Positions 35,414 to 46,920 of a stretch of DNA of 64,000 nt are shown piece by piece. Origin of the DNA: Homarus americanus (Eukaryota; Arthropoda; Malacostraca; Decapoda; Nephropidae); the NCBI RefSeq assembly GCF_018991925.1, contig NW_024742580.1, positions 336,501 to 400,500 of the forward strand, given 5' to 3'. Each line of letters starts with the position of its first letter. The stretch's first letter is position 1. Under the pieces are notes generated by a model that saw nothing but the letters and a program-made list of their open reading frames with translations, did no database searches and was not told the origin of the DNA. Made by a program: the position numbers and the translations under genes.

Positions 35414-35650
35414 TACCCGCAAGTATTGATAAATTGGTTAATTACGTATTCAACCAGTTAACGACTCGGCTCTTCGTCTTTGTCATCAGAAACCAGTAAT
35501 TTATACTTTTTTTTGCAAAGAAATGAGATCATCTGTTATCATATTTCATCATACTTGTAACGGAGGATTAGTTCAGAATAATTGATTAAAATAGCGTGAT
35601 TTATGTCCCGTCATTGAGAACAAACCTCCTCACATCACCATTAATCATAG
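35414..35650. other. Unique spacer
   Basis: No features seen. Confidence 0.4.
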
Positions 35651-35784
35651 GAAGTAAAGTAATACCAAGATGAAAATACCCACCGACCTAAAAACCCACT
35701 TTAAAAAATTCCACAGAAGGATCTCCCAACCATGGAAGCATAGTAGACAAAACCCCACCAATTCAAGGTTCTTCAAGATATAGT

Positions 35785-35866
35785 AAGTTAGGTTAGCTCA
35801 GTTTAAGTTAGGTTGGGTTTGAGCTAATAAAGGTTTGGTTAGGTTAGGTTAGGTTATACTTAATTC
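35785..35866 (+). repeat. Degenerate (TTAGG)n array inside the inverted repeat
   Basis: gttagg pentamers with variants (gttagctcag, gttgggttt), ending in four cleaner ggtta units. The same array is present in the right copy at about 52218-52290. Confidence 0.85.
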
Positions 35867-36064
35867 TCTCCAACAACCTCGTATAGTTGTATCTGGCATC
35901 ACTGTTAATTTTATATGCTGGGAGAGACATACTGACAAAAATAAGAAAACGAAAGAGCAGTAAACATATCAGCCTCCAGGGTCATGACTATACATTAAAT
36001 CAGTAGTTTGTTGTGTAAATATTATAAGGTAGACAGAGACAACCGGTTATGGGAAGTGATTACG

Positions 36065-36365
36065 CCTTCCCTTCCCTTCCCTCCCCTTCCCTTCCCTTCC
36101 TTTCATCTCCCTCTCCCCCCTCCATTCCCCTTCCCGCCTCTCCTCTCCGTCTCTTCCCTCCCATATCCATCCCTCCCTTCTCTCCCTTCCTACCCCTTCC
36201 CTACTCTCCCTTTCTTCCCTTCAAACCACATCACTCCCTTTACCCCCTTCCTATCCCTATCCCCTCTCCTTCACCTCCTATTCCTATATTTCACCCTCCC
36301 TTCCCCACTCTTCTCTTCCTTCGCCATCCCCATCTCTCTACCCCCGCCATCTCCTCCCTACTTTC
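36065..36365. repeat. Polypyrimidine tract in the left inverted-repeat copy
   Basis: A (CCCTT)n-like, almost purine-free strand. The Pro/Ser/Leu-rich frames 36008-36424 and 36049-36375 read through it. They reappear in the right copy only because the DNA is duplicated. Confidence 0.9.
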
Positions 36366-36904
36366 CTGTCGATAATCATTACCTGCCCCGCGGGAGGTAC
36401 TCACCTGTCCCCGAGGATACCTGAGTCACGCACCTGGACCAGCCCTTCCGCACCCTAATGCTCTCTCTCTCTCAATACTATATACAGTATATATATATAT
36501 TTAACATTATCATTCCTCCCATTATCGTGTTATCTTGCAAACATCACTGTAACATACTCAGGTATTTAGGTATATACACAAGACATTGATCACTGTACTC
36601 ACGTGATCGTCAGGGCGAGGAGGAAGGCTTACAGACGCTACATCAGCCCTGGGTTGAGCTGCGCGACACGCTGTAAAAGTCTACGGTGTTCTCTACCCAC
36701 GTTTCACTTACTCACACATTATATAATCCCGTCCTTCGCCCTGTCGTTAATATCTCTTTAAAATCTTATGTCCTTCATCTTTATACTATTTAGAAAATCA
36801 AATCTCCTCAACTTATTAAATATTTACTGTTTTTGTTGACAAACAAGTGACTGAGTTTGTAGTTATTTGAAGCATTTAAATATTGCATCTTGATTTATGG
36901 TACC

Positions 36905-37205
36905 TCTCTCTCTCTCCCTCTCTCTCTTTCTCTCACTAACCCTTTCTCTAAATCCCCCTCTCTCTCACTAACCCTCTCTCTCACTAACCCTCTCTCTCAC
37001 TAACCCTCTCTCTCACTAACCCTTTTCTAACTCCCCCTCTCTCTCACTAACCCTCTCTCTCACTAACCCTCTCTCTCACTAACCCTCTCTCTCACTAACC
37101 CTTTCTCTCACTAACCCTCTCTCTCACTAACCCTCTCTCTCACTAACCCTCTCTCTCACTAACCCTCTCTCTCACTAACCCTCTCTCTCACTAACCCTCT
37201 CTCTC
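36905..37205. repeat. 16-bp CTCTCTCTCACTAACC repeat, expanded
   Basis: About 17 units of ctctctctcactaacc with a few tttct variants. In the right copy the same tract (50994-51053) holds only three units. Confidence 0.93.
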
Positions 37206-37673
37206 ATTACCGCTGTTTCAAATGCTCGTTCAGTTGAAACCGTTTAATTAGGGGCCAAAATTATATACAGTAAATTTCTTCTACGGTCAGAGGAAAAACT
37301 GTTGCTAAATACACACACCAGCTGGAGACCTAATGCAGGCGTAATGATATTCATGTATTCAGAGATTCAGAAAGATCAACAATAGTACGGTACTTTTATC
37401 GTATTATAGTATTAGGATGTATTGTGTTTCACCAGCTGTTTAGTCTTTGTTATATTTATCTATCTTTTTGAGAAGAAAGAAGATGTAGTAGTAGAATGGA
37501 TACAATGTTTGTCTTTAGTGCCAGTGATGTCCTATTCGCCCCATAGGTTATCCCTGTGAGTATTTACTTTTACAGTTGGGGGAGTGAAGGTTGTTGAGAG
37601 CAGTGGCGGCTAATCTGTACTTAAGACTTTACCTATTGGGCCCATTTCAGAGAGAGAGAGAGAGAGAAAATAA

Positions 37674-38093
37674 TGCCATAAATTTAGATGCGATATTCAA
37701 ATGCTTTTAATAAGTACAAACTCAGTCACTCGTTTGTCAACAAAAACAGTAAACATAAAATAAGTTGGGAAATTTAATTTTCTAAACAGTAGAAATATGA
37801 AGGATATAAAATTTTAAAGAAATATTAACGACAGGGAGAAGGACGGGATTATATAGTGTAAGAGTAAGTGAAACGTGGGTAGAGAACACCGCAGACTTTT
37901 ACAGCGTGTCGCGCGGCTCAACCCAGGGCTGATGTAGCGTCTGTAAGCCTTCCTCCTCGCCCTGACGATCACGTGAGTACGGTGATCAATGTCTTGTGTA
38001 TCTACCTAATTACCTGAGTGTGTTACAGTGATGTTTGCAAGATAACACAATAATGGGAGGAATTTTAACGTTAAATATACTGTATATAGTTCG
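37674..38093 (-). repeat. Extra inverted partial copy of the repeat arm
   Basis: Reverse-complement match to 36477-36904 of the left copy and direct match to 51054-51467 of the right copy. It abuts the (GA)n tract ending the left unit. Together with 36477-36904 it forms an inverted repeat of about 420-bp arms around a 770-bp centre. The best conserved part is the GC-richer core (37873-37980). Confidence 0.88.
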
Positions 38094-38699
38094 GCCAAAT
38101 ACCCTCTTCCATATACATAAGTGAGGATTCTTATGGTTAGTCCATTTATATTAGTTTATATCATCATTATTATTACTATCAGTTATATTTTAGTATAATT
38201 CACGTTAGTACTTGTCAGAATATAAACACACATACAGGTTATTAGTCGATGTTTCCTTTACTGTAACAAGTGGAGTTTTTGACCTTTAGTTTAACAAAGC
38301 CGCTAAGTGTTAAAACTGTATAGGTAAATACCGCCGAGTTGACACCCTTTGTGTGCATGACCTCATAATACCTCAGAATATACTCATACCGATGAAGGCA
38401 AGACCGATAAGAGGCAACATGTTAGTAAATTATATCATGAAAATCGGACTCCATGAAATATATAACTTTTTCTGATACAGTAGAGATTTATCTTCAGGAA
38501 AACTGTATTCTGAAAGTCAAAGAAATTAAGGAGTGTGACGGAAATATTAATATACATTCGAAAGTTTGGAACGTCGCAGAAATATTATGGCGCAAAAAAT
38601 TTGAAGATTATCCAGAAATATTAAGAGGCATATCAGTAAGTTATGGCCTGATGAAACCGAAGGAGAGAAAATATAAAAGTTGTATGACGAGGAGGAGAG
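38094..38699. other. Unique AT-rich spacer
   Basis: The plus frame 38453-38758 (101 codons) ends in the following GA tract. Its non-repeat part (KYITFSDTVEIYLQE and onward) has no recognisable motif, so no gene is called. Confidence 0.45.
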
Positions 38700-38702
38700 A
38701 AA

Positions 38703-38737
<35 letters not shown>

Positions 38738-38750
38738 GGGGGGGGGACTC
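38700..38750. repeat. (GA)n then poly-G
   Basis: GA run followed by nine G. Confidence 0.93.
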
Positions 38751-39161
38751 TTCCCTAGGAAATATATATCTCCATCATCGTCCAGGGTAATAATAAGCCT
38801 TTCTAACACTGCCCCACAGTCACTACAGCAAGTCAGGTCAACAAATTTACAAACACTTACAAATTATGAGGTATAAATTAAGTCGTATCTAAACTTAGGT
38901 ACACCAGAGCTCAGAGTCGCAAAGATTGTTAGATTAAAAGTTTTTCTCTCAACCACACACTTACGACACTAAGTTGACAGTCAAAATAACGAAATAATTA
39001 TAACATACACTTACATGACTATATTGAAGGATTAAAAAAAATATCTTACAGGAGGTGGAGAGCGAAACTTATATCAAGGACAGAATGATTACGAGATCAC
39101 ATGTATAAGATTACCAATATATATTCCCTGTTAGTTTACAATGGACACGAAGGACGATGTA
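38751..39161. other. Unique spacer
   Basis: No features seen. Confidence 0.4.
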
Positions 39162-39230
39162 GAGAGAGACGAGAGACGAGGAACGAGAGACGAGGAACGA
39201 GAGACGAGGAACGAGATAGAGAGGGAAGGA
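39162..39230. repeat. 14-bp minisatellite (about 4 copies)
   Basis: The unit is gagacgaggaacga with an edge of GAGA. Confidence 0.88.
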
Positions 39231-40860
39231 TCCAAGACAGTGATCCATTGATTCATTTTTGGTAGTAATGACAAGGAACCGTTCGAGCAATTAGTGTGTG
39301 GACTGAAGCAGGGAGGACCTGATCACCTCACCTGGCAGAGAGCAACATGAAGCCGTACAGGTATACCGTAAGTTTACACACGTATACTGGTATACCAAAA
39401 GGTTTATAATAAGTGAAAAATAACAATACCCACGACAGCTGTTATTGACATATCATAGTTGATCCGAAACAGTTGAATGGTTCATCACCTGTTCACTGAG
39501 CCGTTGATAATTGATGTTTAATACCATGAAGGATGAATAATACCGTGAACGTGTTGGCAGTTTCACATATAATATATTTCACGCTGAACAATGACGCCCA
39601 TCACTGAGTTACCGGTCATTAAATACCCTAATGTTTTATAATGGTCTACTCTGTCAGTGTTGGCCAAAATCAATCACCTCATTTTTCACTTCAATGATTA
39701 TGTGTGGAAAATATAATACTGAAAATATATAATAGTTTTTTTTTTTCTGTCATCAATGAGCGTCACTGTAAGTATAGGGAGTTAAATGTTTGCCTGGCGT
39801 AGCTACCATAGTGTGTCATTATGTGGAGGGAGTGCCAGGTGTTTAATGCTCGTACTGGCGTTGTTTTTATGGTGAGTGATAAGAGTTTGTGACTATTTAA
39901 TTGAAAAGGTCATGACGGTATTAATGTTGTGTATGGAGGTGTCTGTTTCCTCAGTATGTTTACGTCTTAGAGCTGAGACTTAGAGGCCTGTAGGTAGCAG
40001 AGAGGACTACAGGGGGGTGTTGAGTGATCCGTATATCACTCAGGAGTGTCACCACCTTCAGACAGTCTCCCTCACTGCACTAGGGTCGTCAAAAACACAC
40101 TGGGGACATCAATTAACAGAGGGTCAGGGCAGATTATCATATCTGTGAAACTTAAAATAAAAAAAGAGTATTCCTGTAACTTTTGATTAGAGAACGGGCC
40201 TCGTCGCTGTCCTGTCTAAATGGGTTTTCTCATCCCCAGTTAAGAGTAAAGTACTAAAAGTATAATTAAAAAAGTTTGATATTGGTGATAGCTGCGTTAC
40301 TGCCGCCTGGTTATATCCTCAGTAGCTCCGTGCTAAAAGCTTTATCTCACTGGTGTAAGTCAGTCAGTTATTACGAAAAGGCGTTCATGAGGGGCAATAA
40401 TCCCTCCCCCCTCAAAAAAAAAAAATTAAATGTATTACTTTATTTTTTTCAATCCTTGTCTCGTGTGGTGTTCAGAACCATCTTAACAACCATGATCAAC
40501 ACCACACAACGATTCACGTCATCTGTACAGTCTTCTAATAAACAACATAAACACAAGGTTAAAATATAAGATATAAACATATAAAACACAACAACAACAA
40601 CACACTTAAGACTGGCACTAAAGTATGTCATTACTCACAGCTGGGTCGACTGGACGTAATCACGGACGGACTGTACCACTAGCAACACCTAATAGATAGT
40701 AAACAAGTACAAGGACAGAACAGTTAAGAGTAAGTACTATACAAACTGTTATTACATTATTTACTTCATTATTTCATTATTTTGTCTTCTTCGTTTAACT
40801 AATCCTCGTGTTAATTATCTTACTTTCCCACGTAAAGTAGAAGTTATTGTTCCTGTACAC

Positions 40861-40861
<1 letters not shown>
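39231..40861. other. Unique AT-rich spacer, 1.6 kb
   Basis: Read on both strands. The frames at 40276-40569 and 40449-40631 overlap in opposite directions and have no recognisable motif. No gene is called. Confidence 0.5.
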
Positions 40862-40899
<38 letters not shown>

Positions 40900-40934
40900 T
40901 AATAATGATAATAATAATAATAATAATAATGATA
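40862..40934. repeat. (AAT)n microsatellite
   Basis: About 24 units with three GAT variants. Confidence 0.96.
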
Positions 40935-41135
40935 AAAAGCAAAAACTCTTATCAAAGAATCAAGAACGTTTCCTCCCTAAAGATGCAACTCTGAATTTTT
41001 CCTCCAAAACATAAGAATATTTTATAATAGTTCCTGACAGAAAAATTTATCTTTAACGTAAGAAAAACAATATATTATTTCTTAAGGAATGTCTTGCGGG
41101 CGAGTATTGTGGCACAGCATTTGTCTTTAAGTTTT
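40935..41135. other. Unique spacer
   Basis: No features seen. Confidence 0.4.
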
Positions 41136-41149
41136 GGGTGTGTGTGTGT

Positions 41150-41207
<58 letters not shown>

Positions 41208-41208
41208 C
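41136..41208. repeat. (GT)n microsatellite
   Basis: GT run with one tct interruption. Confidence 0.96.
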
Positions 41209-41259
41209 ATAAGGAAACGTACTAGATTTTATATAGGAAAGTTACCATCTTTTATACGG

Positions 41260-41440
41260 TAGGTTAGGTTAGGTGTAGTTAGGTTAGGTTAAGCCAGGTT
41301 AGGTTAAGTTATATTAGTTTAGCTTCTATTTTGTTTAGTTAGCTTATGTGTAGTTTAGGTTACGTTGGGTTAGATTAAGTTATGTTTGGTTAATCGTAGA
41401 CTAAGTTAATTTAAGTTACGTTAAGTTAGGTTAGACTAAG
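41260..41440 (+). repeat. Long degenerate (TTAGG)n region
   Basis: Pentamers ggtta, agtta, ggtgt, agcca, tagtt and similar extend over about 180 bp. This is the longest and most decayed telomere-type tract in the window. Confidence 0.82.
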
Positions 41441-41457
41441 TACATCATTTAAAACTG

Positions 41458-41459
<2 letters not shown>

Positions 41460-41499
<40 letters not shown>

Positions 41500-41510
41500 A
41501 CATACACACC
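41460..41510. repeat. (CA)n microsatellite
   Basis: About 17 CA units, then imperfect acagacacacatacacac. Confidence 0.95.
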
Positions 41511-41636
41511 GTTTATCACCTGAGACTAACTAACACAGCCCCAGGCCATCACACTAGAGTGAGGGTCTTCAACACAAGACACTCAGCCGCCACAAACCAC
41601 TTCATCACCTCTAACCATCACATAACCCACACCGCT

Positions 41637-41708
41637 AGCACCACCACCACCACTACCACCACCTCCTCCTCCTCCTTCTCCTCCTCCTCTTGCTCCTTCT
41701 CCTCCTTG
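41637..41708. repeat. (CCA)n-(CCT)n compound repeat
   Basis: caccacca units followed by cctcctcct. The poly-Gly minus frame is an artefact. Confidence 0.92.
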
Positions 41709-41969
41709 CATGCACACAAGATACGATAAGCACATTGGAAAAAAACACACATAGAAAGAACATGTGTTTTCTGACCATCTTTTTAACACATTACATCACG
41801 GGAGTGTAGAGTCAAGCGCTCATGTGGTCTACAGGATGTTAGGTGGGGAGCCCGGGAAGGTCCTCATACAAGACGGTAAGTGTCAGAGAGTTAATGGAGT
41901 GTCAACTTCCCTCTCTCCTGTATTGTCCACCTGCGTGACCTTACATTTACATGAATATGCAGATGGTCA

Positions 41970-42080
41970 CCTTCTCTCCCTCCCCCTCCTTCCTTCTCTC
42001 CGTCCCTCCCTCCATTCTCCTCCCCCCTCCCCCTCCTTCCTTTCCTCCCTCCCTCCCTCCCTCCCTTGCTCTCCTTCCTC
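41970..42080. repeat. (CCCT)n polypyrimidine tract
   Basis: ccctcc and cttcctt units with few purines. Confidence 0.9.
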
Positions 42081-42516
42081 AGTAAATCCATTCAGGGTAT
42101 TGACAACTCGTGATGGAGATGAACAACGCCGTCAGGAGGTATAATACAGAGCGGGTCTCAAGTATCCGGTGCTAAATGACCTAAGGAACGAGAACATCAG
42201 AGTAATGGAGTCAGACCCCCAGACCATCATTCATAAGCCGATTCAACCGCTCAGGCTAATAGAGTGTGACCGTATCGTAAAAAGTCATTCCTCTGCGAAT
42301 AAATGGTAAGCGAACGTTAGTCTGGCGAAGTTAGTTTTCCATAAAGACATCTTTCACGGACGGAGTTAAGCTATTGGTGCTAGTGACTGTCGGTCCTTGT
42401 TTTGTCTATAAGATATGGCAAACAAAATTCTTTATATATTTATGTTTTAGACAGATAGAGTGACGTGTATATAGCCAACACCTGTCTGACGAAGTGATAA
42501 TATGGATTCACTGTAC
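42081..42516. other. Unique spacer
   Basis: No features seen. Confidence 0.4.
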
Positions 42517-42702
42517 CTAAGGCCGTATTTGTACTGATATATCTAAAGAGGTTCTCATATAGTCCCCAGTAAGATCGTTTCTGGCGACATACACAGGACA
42601 GTTGCCTGAGTATGGCTGATAGGGAGTTGAGTCGTCAGGGCCCTTCATGCTAATATAACCCCATACGAATGATGCCTTTGTGTGCAGTCCGAGACCAATC
42701 AT
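42517..42702 (-). other. Candidate exon-like open frame (61 codons), unrecognised
   Basis: A minus-strand frame ending in TAG. It is open about six codons further upstream of its first ATG. The peptide has strikingly balanced composition (for example IGLGLHTKASFVWGYISMKG and GNCPVYVARNDLTGDYMR). There is no low-complexity DNA beneath it. It could be a 3'-terminal exon or a fragment of a decayed gene. I recognise no family, and 61 codons is within chance expectation. Confidence 0.17.
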
Positions 42703-43187
42703 ATACCCTTTACGTACATGTTAACTCTAGTATATAACGACACAATAATATATAAGAGTTGTGGTTTTAGGCAGTGAAACTTTCGGTGTATTTTCTCTAG
42801 TGGTAAAGTTATAAGGCAGCGGACCGGGGAGCTCCACTAGATACAGATGGCACTAGTTGTCCTCCCTCCCTCCCTCCTCACACAACCCAAGCATCCCCCC
42901 CCCCTCACACCCCAGAGTTTGGAAAGTCACACAGGAAACGTACCATAACGTGTTGGTGGACCGTCCACAAGATAAACACGGAAGGTTTATACACCAACAC
43001 GTACCCAGAGTCGACCATTTGTCTTCACCATGTAAAAGGTTCAATCCACAGCTGAGTTGTAGCTCACAAATCTTGTGTGAATTATGCATGACCTAAGGCT
43101 TGGTGCTGCTCCTCCCATCCAGAGAAAAAAACACACACAGTCCTTCCTGTGATATATGAAAATTCGACCAAAGAATCCGGCCTGAAA
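42703..43187. other. Spacer with short CCCT/C-run patch
   Basis: Positions 42863-42905 are C/T-rich. The rest is unique. Confidence 0.45.
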
Positions 43188-43325
43188 AATGTTGGATTGT
43201 TGGATAATCAGACTTGCTAATGACCGTCAAGTGATAGGCGAAATTGATTTGAGGGTGATTAGCAAGTCGGATTATCAAGCTTTTAAGACTTTTGAGGCTG
43301 GATCGTTAATCAGCAAGTTGGACAA
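43188..43325. other. Imperfect palindrome with a third repeat of the arm
   Basis: ttggataatcagacttgcta (from about 43199) is nearly the reverse complement of tagcaagtcggattatcaag (to about 43280). Another related arm, atcagcaagttggac, lies at about 43309-43323. As a result both strands read VISKSDY-like and IIRLAN-like peptides here; these frames are a product of the symmetry. Confidence 0.7.
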
Positions 43326-43617
43326 CAGCTATAATGAGATCCTGAGTAAAGCTGATTACTTTAACCCCAAGACACCGATATTGTTTTCTTTTAACAATAT
43401 CATTTTCCTTTAAACTTCACTACTACATATTCTTGAACATACTAATTAAGGCCTACAATTAACCAAGATGATGGTCTTTAAGGATGGTTAAATGTAATCT
43501 TAAGGTAGTTAATATGGTCACGGATGCCTATACAAAGATCCTATGTGATGCAAATTTTTACTCTTAGGAATGTGAATTAAATTGACTAAAACATCGATTC
43601 TTTCTTTATCTTCGTAT
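43326..43617. other. Unique spacer
   Basis: No features seen. Confidence 0.4.
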
Positions 43618-44035
43618 ATGTTCCTATCCTCCTCCTCCTCCTCCTCCTCTCTCCCCCTCGCTTCACCTCTTCTTTTCCTCCTTATCCTTCTCTCTTCTCT
43701 CCTCTCCCGCCCTCCTCCTTCCCCCCTCTTCGTCTCTCTCTCTCTCCTTTCTACTCCCTTCACCTTACCTCACATCATCATCTCTCCACCTCTTCGTCTC
43801 CTTTCTCCTCCTTCTCTCCCTCTCTTTATTCTCCCATCTCCTCTCCTCTTCTTTCCCTCTCCCTGTCCCTTTCCCTCTCACCTCCCACACCTCACATCAT
43901 CTCCCCACCTCTCCGTCTCCCTCCTCTTCCTCCTACTCCCCTCCTCCCTTTATTTTCCCATCTTCTCCCTCTTCATCCCTCTCTCCCACTCTCTCTCTCC
44001 CTCTCTCTCCCTCTCTCTCCCTCTCCTCCCCCACT
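43618..44035. repeat. Polypyrimidine tract, about 420 bp
   Basis: CTCCT and CTCTC words with few purines. The segment cctcacatcatc-tct-ccacctct occurs twice (about 43767 and 43890), showing an old internal duplication of about 123 bp. The Ser/Leu/Pro-rich frame is compositional. Confidence 0.92.
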
Positions 44036-44149
44036 CACCCCAGCTCACGTCATCAGCGCGTGAAAACACTCTCATTCTCCTCTAAAATTAGCCTTAGTCC
44101 CTCGGTGAAGTCAACAATTTGTCCACTAATGAGGTAGTGTGCAGTGAAC

Positions 44150-44905
44150 CGCCACCAACCCAAAAATCCTATCCTACCAAAAATTAAATCCTCCTAAAGT
44201 CAACATAAACGCATCCTAAATCGTTATCCTCCTCCTATAATCTCGTCCAGTATTCCTCAAAATCCTTATAAGAGGATTAAAGAAAGGATGTATGTAATCT
44301 GAAGGCCATATGAATCCTAAATCTGCCTTATGCAATATGTGAAAGTCTTCTAAATTTAAGTGAAATCAATAAAATCGGGTAAAACCTTGTGAGAAAATAC
44401 TGCAGAGAAATTTAGAAATCTGTTAATATTGAACAGTGTGGAGGAAAACAGGAAAATCCATGAAAAAATCCAGCTGAAATCATACTTAAAATACGTCTTA
44501 AAAATCCAATGAAATCCTTGAAAGCTGAATTAAAAAATCTGTCAACAAAATACAGAGAGCAAACCAGACAATGTTGGAATTTATCTCCTACAGTCGAAAA
44601 TCCTAAATAAAATCCTAACAAACTCTTCCATAATCCTTAAGAAGTATTATGAAATCCTAAAATCGGTTTCAAATAATCTGCCTAAATCCCTCATGAAAAA
44701 TATCACCAAAATTTATCAAAAAATAAAAAAAAAAATAAAGAAAAGAAATTCAATTGTCTGTTAACACAAATTTATGGTGAGTGAGACAAGAAGACGTAAA
44801 TCCTACAAAATCTGGCCAAATCCTTCATTAATCCTTCAAAATCCGCCCAACTTCTTCATAATCCTTCAAATCTTTCACAACCGTCAAAATCTTTCCAAGA
44901 ATTCT
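44150..44905. repeat. Diffuse AAATCCT-word region
   Basis: The words aatcct, aaatcc and aaaatc recur dozens of times at irregular spacing over about 750 bp, well above the flanks. There is no fixed period by eye. It is probably an ancient, heavily mutated satellite. Confidence 0.6.
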
Positions 44906-45009
44906 TACCAAGGTGGACGGAAAAGTCAAATTTCTCTCCCACTAAAGACATGATGTGAAGACAGAGTGTGGAAGCCAAAATAAATCAAATTCGACCACAT
45001 CATCTAATT

Positions 45010-45093
45010 ACAACAACAACAACAACAACAAAAACAACAACAACAACCAACAACATCAGCAGCAACAACAACAACAAAAACAACAACAACAAA
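45010..45093. repeat. (CAA)n microsatellite
   Basis: CAA units with aaa and cagc interruptions. Confidence 0.95.
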
Positions 45094-45191
45094 TTATCCT
45101 ATCAAAAGTGTTGTAAATTATTGAACAACATAAAAATACACAAATATTTTCTTCCATTGTGTTGGTTAATAAGATGAATTGTGTTTGTTTT

Positions 45192-45193
<2 letters not shown>

Positions 45194-45247
<54 letters not shown>
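45194..45247. repeat. (CA)n microsatellite
   Basis: About 26 CA units. Confidence 0.96.
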
Positions 45248-45249
<2 letters not shown>

Positions 45250-45291
45250 GGGCATAATAATACAAAACTCTGTTGATAGTTGACTACCAGA

Positions 45292-45293
<2 letters not shown>

Positions 45294-45355
<62 letters not shown>
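45294..45355. repeat. (CT)n microsatellite
   Basis: About 30 CT units. Confidence 0.97.
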
Positions 45356-45359
<4 letters not shown>

Positions 45360-45461
45360 ACAGATCAGTTGGTGAAATATATAGAAAACATAAAATACAA
45401 TAAAACATCAAGAAATTTTTTTTCAATAAATATATATGTAAAATCGTTCATGTAGTGGAGT

Positions 45462-45602
45462 GGGGGACGGGAGGGGGGGGGATAATAGAGTGTAACAAGG
45501 AGAAAGAGGGAAAGAGATGGGCAGAAAAATAAAGAGAGAAAGAGGAGGAATAGCATATTATTACAGGGCGAGAGAGAGAGAGAGAGCGAGAGAGAGAGAG
45601 AC
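45462..45602. repeat. Purine-rich tract ending in (GA)n
   Basis: G-run and ggagaaagaggg words, then a GA run at 45568-45602. Confidence 0.88.
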
Positions 45603-46019
45603 TTAGATAGACAGTATTTCCTCTTGACACTAGCATTAAGAGGCTGTTAAGCTGTAATAGGATTTTCACACGAGAGAAAAAATGTTTGATGACGTGTTAA
45701 CATTGTTACGCTGTTCAACGTTTGAAGGAATTTAATCACAGGATCCATAACACTTTGTTTTGACTCTTCCTGAGAGGACTCGTCCAGGCTGTACAAAATG
45801 TTTCTATTTGATGTTTATTAAGTTGTAAATTTTGATAAAACAACACAAAGGCATTATTATAAGTATAGGCTTTTATACAGTTATGCTTGTGAATAAAGTA
45901 TAAAGTTTAGAAAGTACAGAATATATTAACAGATAAATGTGGTGATATAGCGCCGCCCTTGGTGTCTGTATGGACACACACACACAATTGTCTTACTCAC
46001 ATACCGCAGGTCGAAGGTC
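45603..46019. other. Unique AT-rich spacer
   Basis: No features seen. Confidence 0.45.

Positions 46020-46433
<414 letters not shown>

Positions 46434-46479
<46 letters not shown>
46434..46479. repeat. (GA)n microsatellite
   Basis: About 22 GA units. Confidence 0.96.
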
Positions 46480-46482
<3 letters not shown>

Positions 46483-46591
46483 ACCTGCTAGTTACTCTTC
46501 ATTACCAGCCACTATGATAAAATCAGGCATCCGTTTATACTCACATGGAAACAATAAAACTATGATTATGGTCTTTTTATCTCATTTGCGT

Positions 46592-46592
<1 letters not shown>

Positions 46593-46638
<46 letters not shown>
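46593..46638. repeat. (CA)n microsatellite
   Basis: About 22 CA units. Confidence 0.95.
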
Positions 46639-46640
<2 letters not shown>

Positions 46641-46689
46641 GACTTGCATATTTCAATTGTTGCTGTCCCACACACTCAGATTATGTTGC

Positions 46690-46920
46690 CTTTCATCTTC
46701 ATTTCTTTCTACTCTTTCTCTTCTTCCTCGTTCTCTACCTCATATTCTTCCTTCTGCTTCTCCTCCCCCCCCCTACCTTTATTTTCTCCTCTTCCTTTTC
46801 CTCATCATTTTCCCACTCATCTTCATCCGCTTTATCCTCTTCTTCCCCCTTCTCCTTCTCCTCGTCTTCCTTTTCCTACTCCTCCTCCTCCTCCTCGTCT
46901 TCCTCCTCCTTCTCATCTAT
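46690..46920. repeat. Polypyrimidine tract (CTT/CTC)
   Basis: Irregular cttcttcctc words. The Leu/Phe/Ser-rich frames over it are compositional. Confidence 0.88.

Larger units (their letters stand above)
35651..37667 (+). repeat. Left copy of a ~2-kb inverted, dispersed repeat
   Basis: This segment is repeated in reverse orientation at 50524-52422. The order of parts is a 5' block with a TTAGG-type array (35651-36058), a polypyrimidine tract (about 36065-36365), a short CT/AT junction, an AT-rich block with a GC-richer core (36477-36904), a CTCTCTCACTAACC-type tract (36905-37205) and a unique tail (37206-37650) ending in (GA)n. By eye the unique parts differ from the other copy at only a few percent of sites; the last 80 bp has about four differences. 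No ORF encodes a transposition protein. It could be a non-autonomous element or part of a larger inverted duplication. Confidence 0.9.

Noticed and set aside
36008..36424. Proline/serine-rich frame that recurs at 51655-52065
   Set aside because: Presence in two copies looked like conservation, but it is explained by the inverted DNA duplication over a polypyrimidine tract.
38453..38758. 101-codon plus frame
   Set aside because: The last third is the GA microsatellite (RERERER). The rest has no motif, and there is no splice or promoter support.
43189..43413. VISKSDY-like peptides on both strands, suggesting a repeated protein motif
   Set aside because: They result from an imperfect DNA palindrome, which forces similar peptides from both strands.
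44968..45265. Cys-rich frame on the minus strand
   Set aside because: It is the translation of CAA and CA microsatellites.
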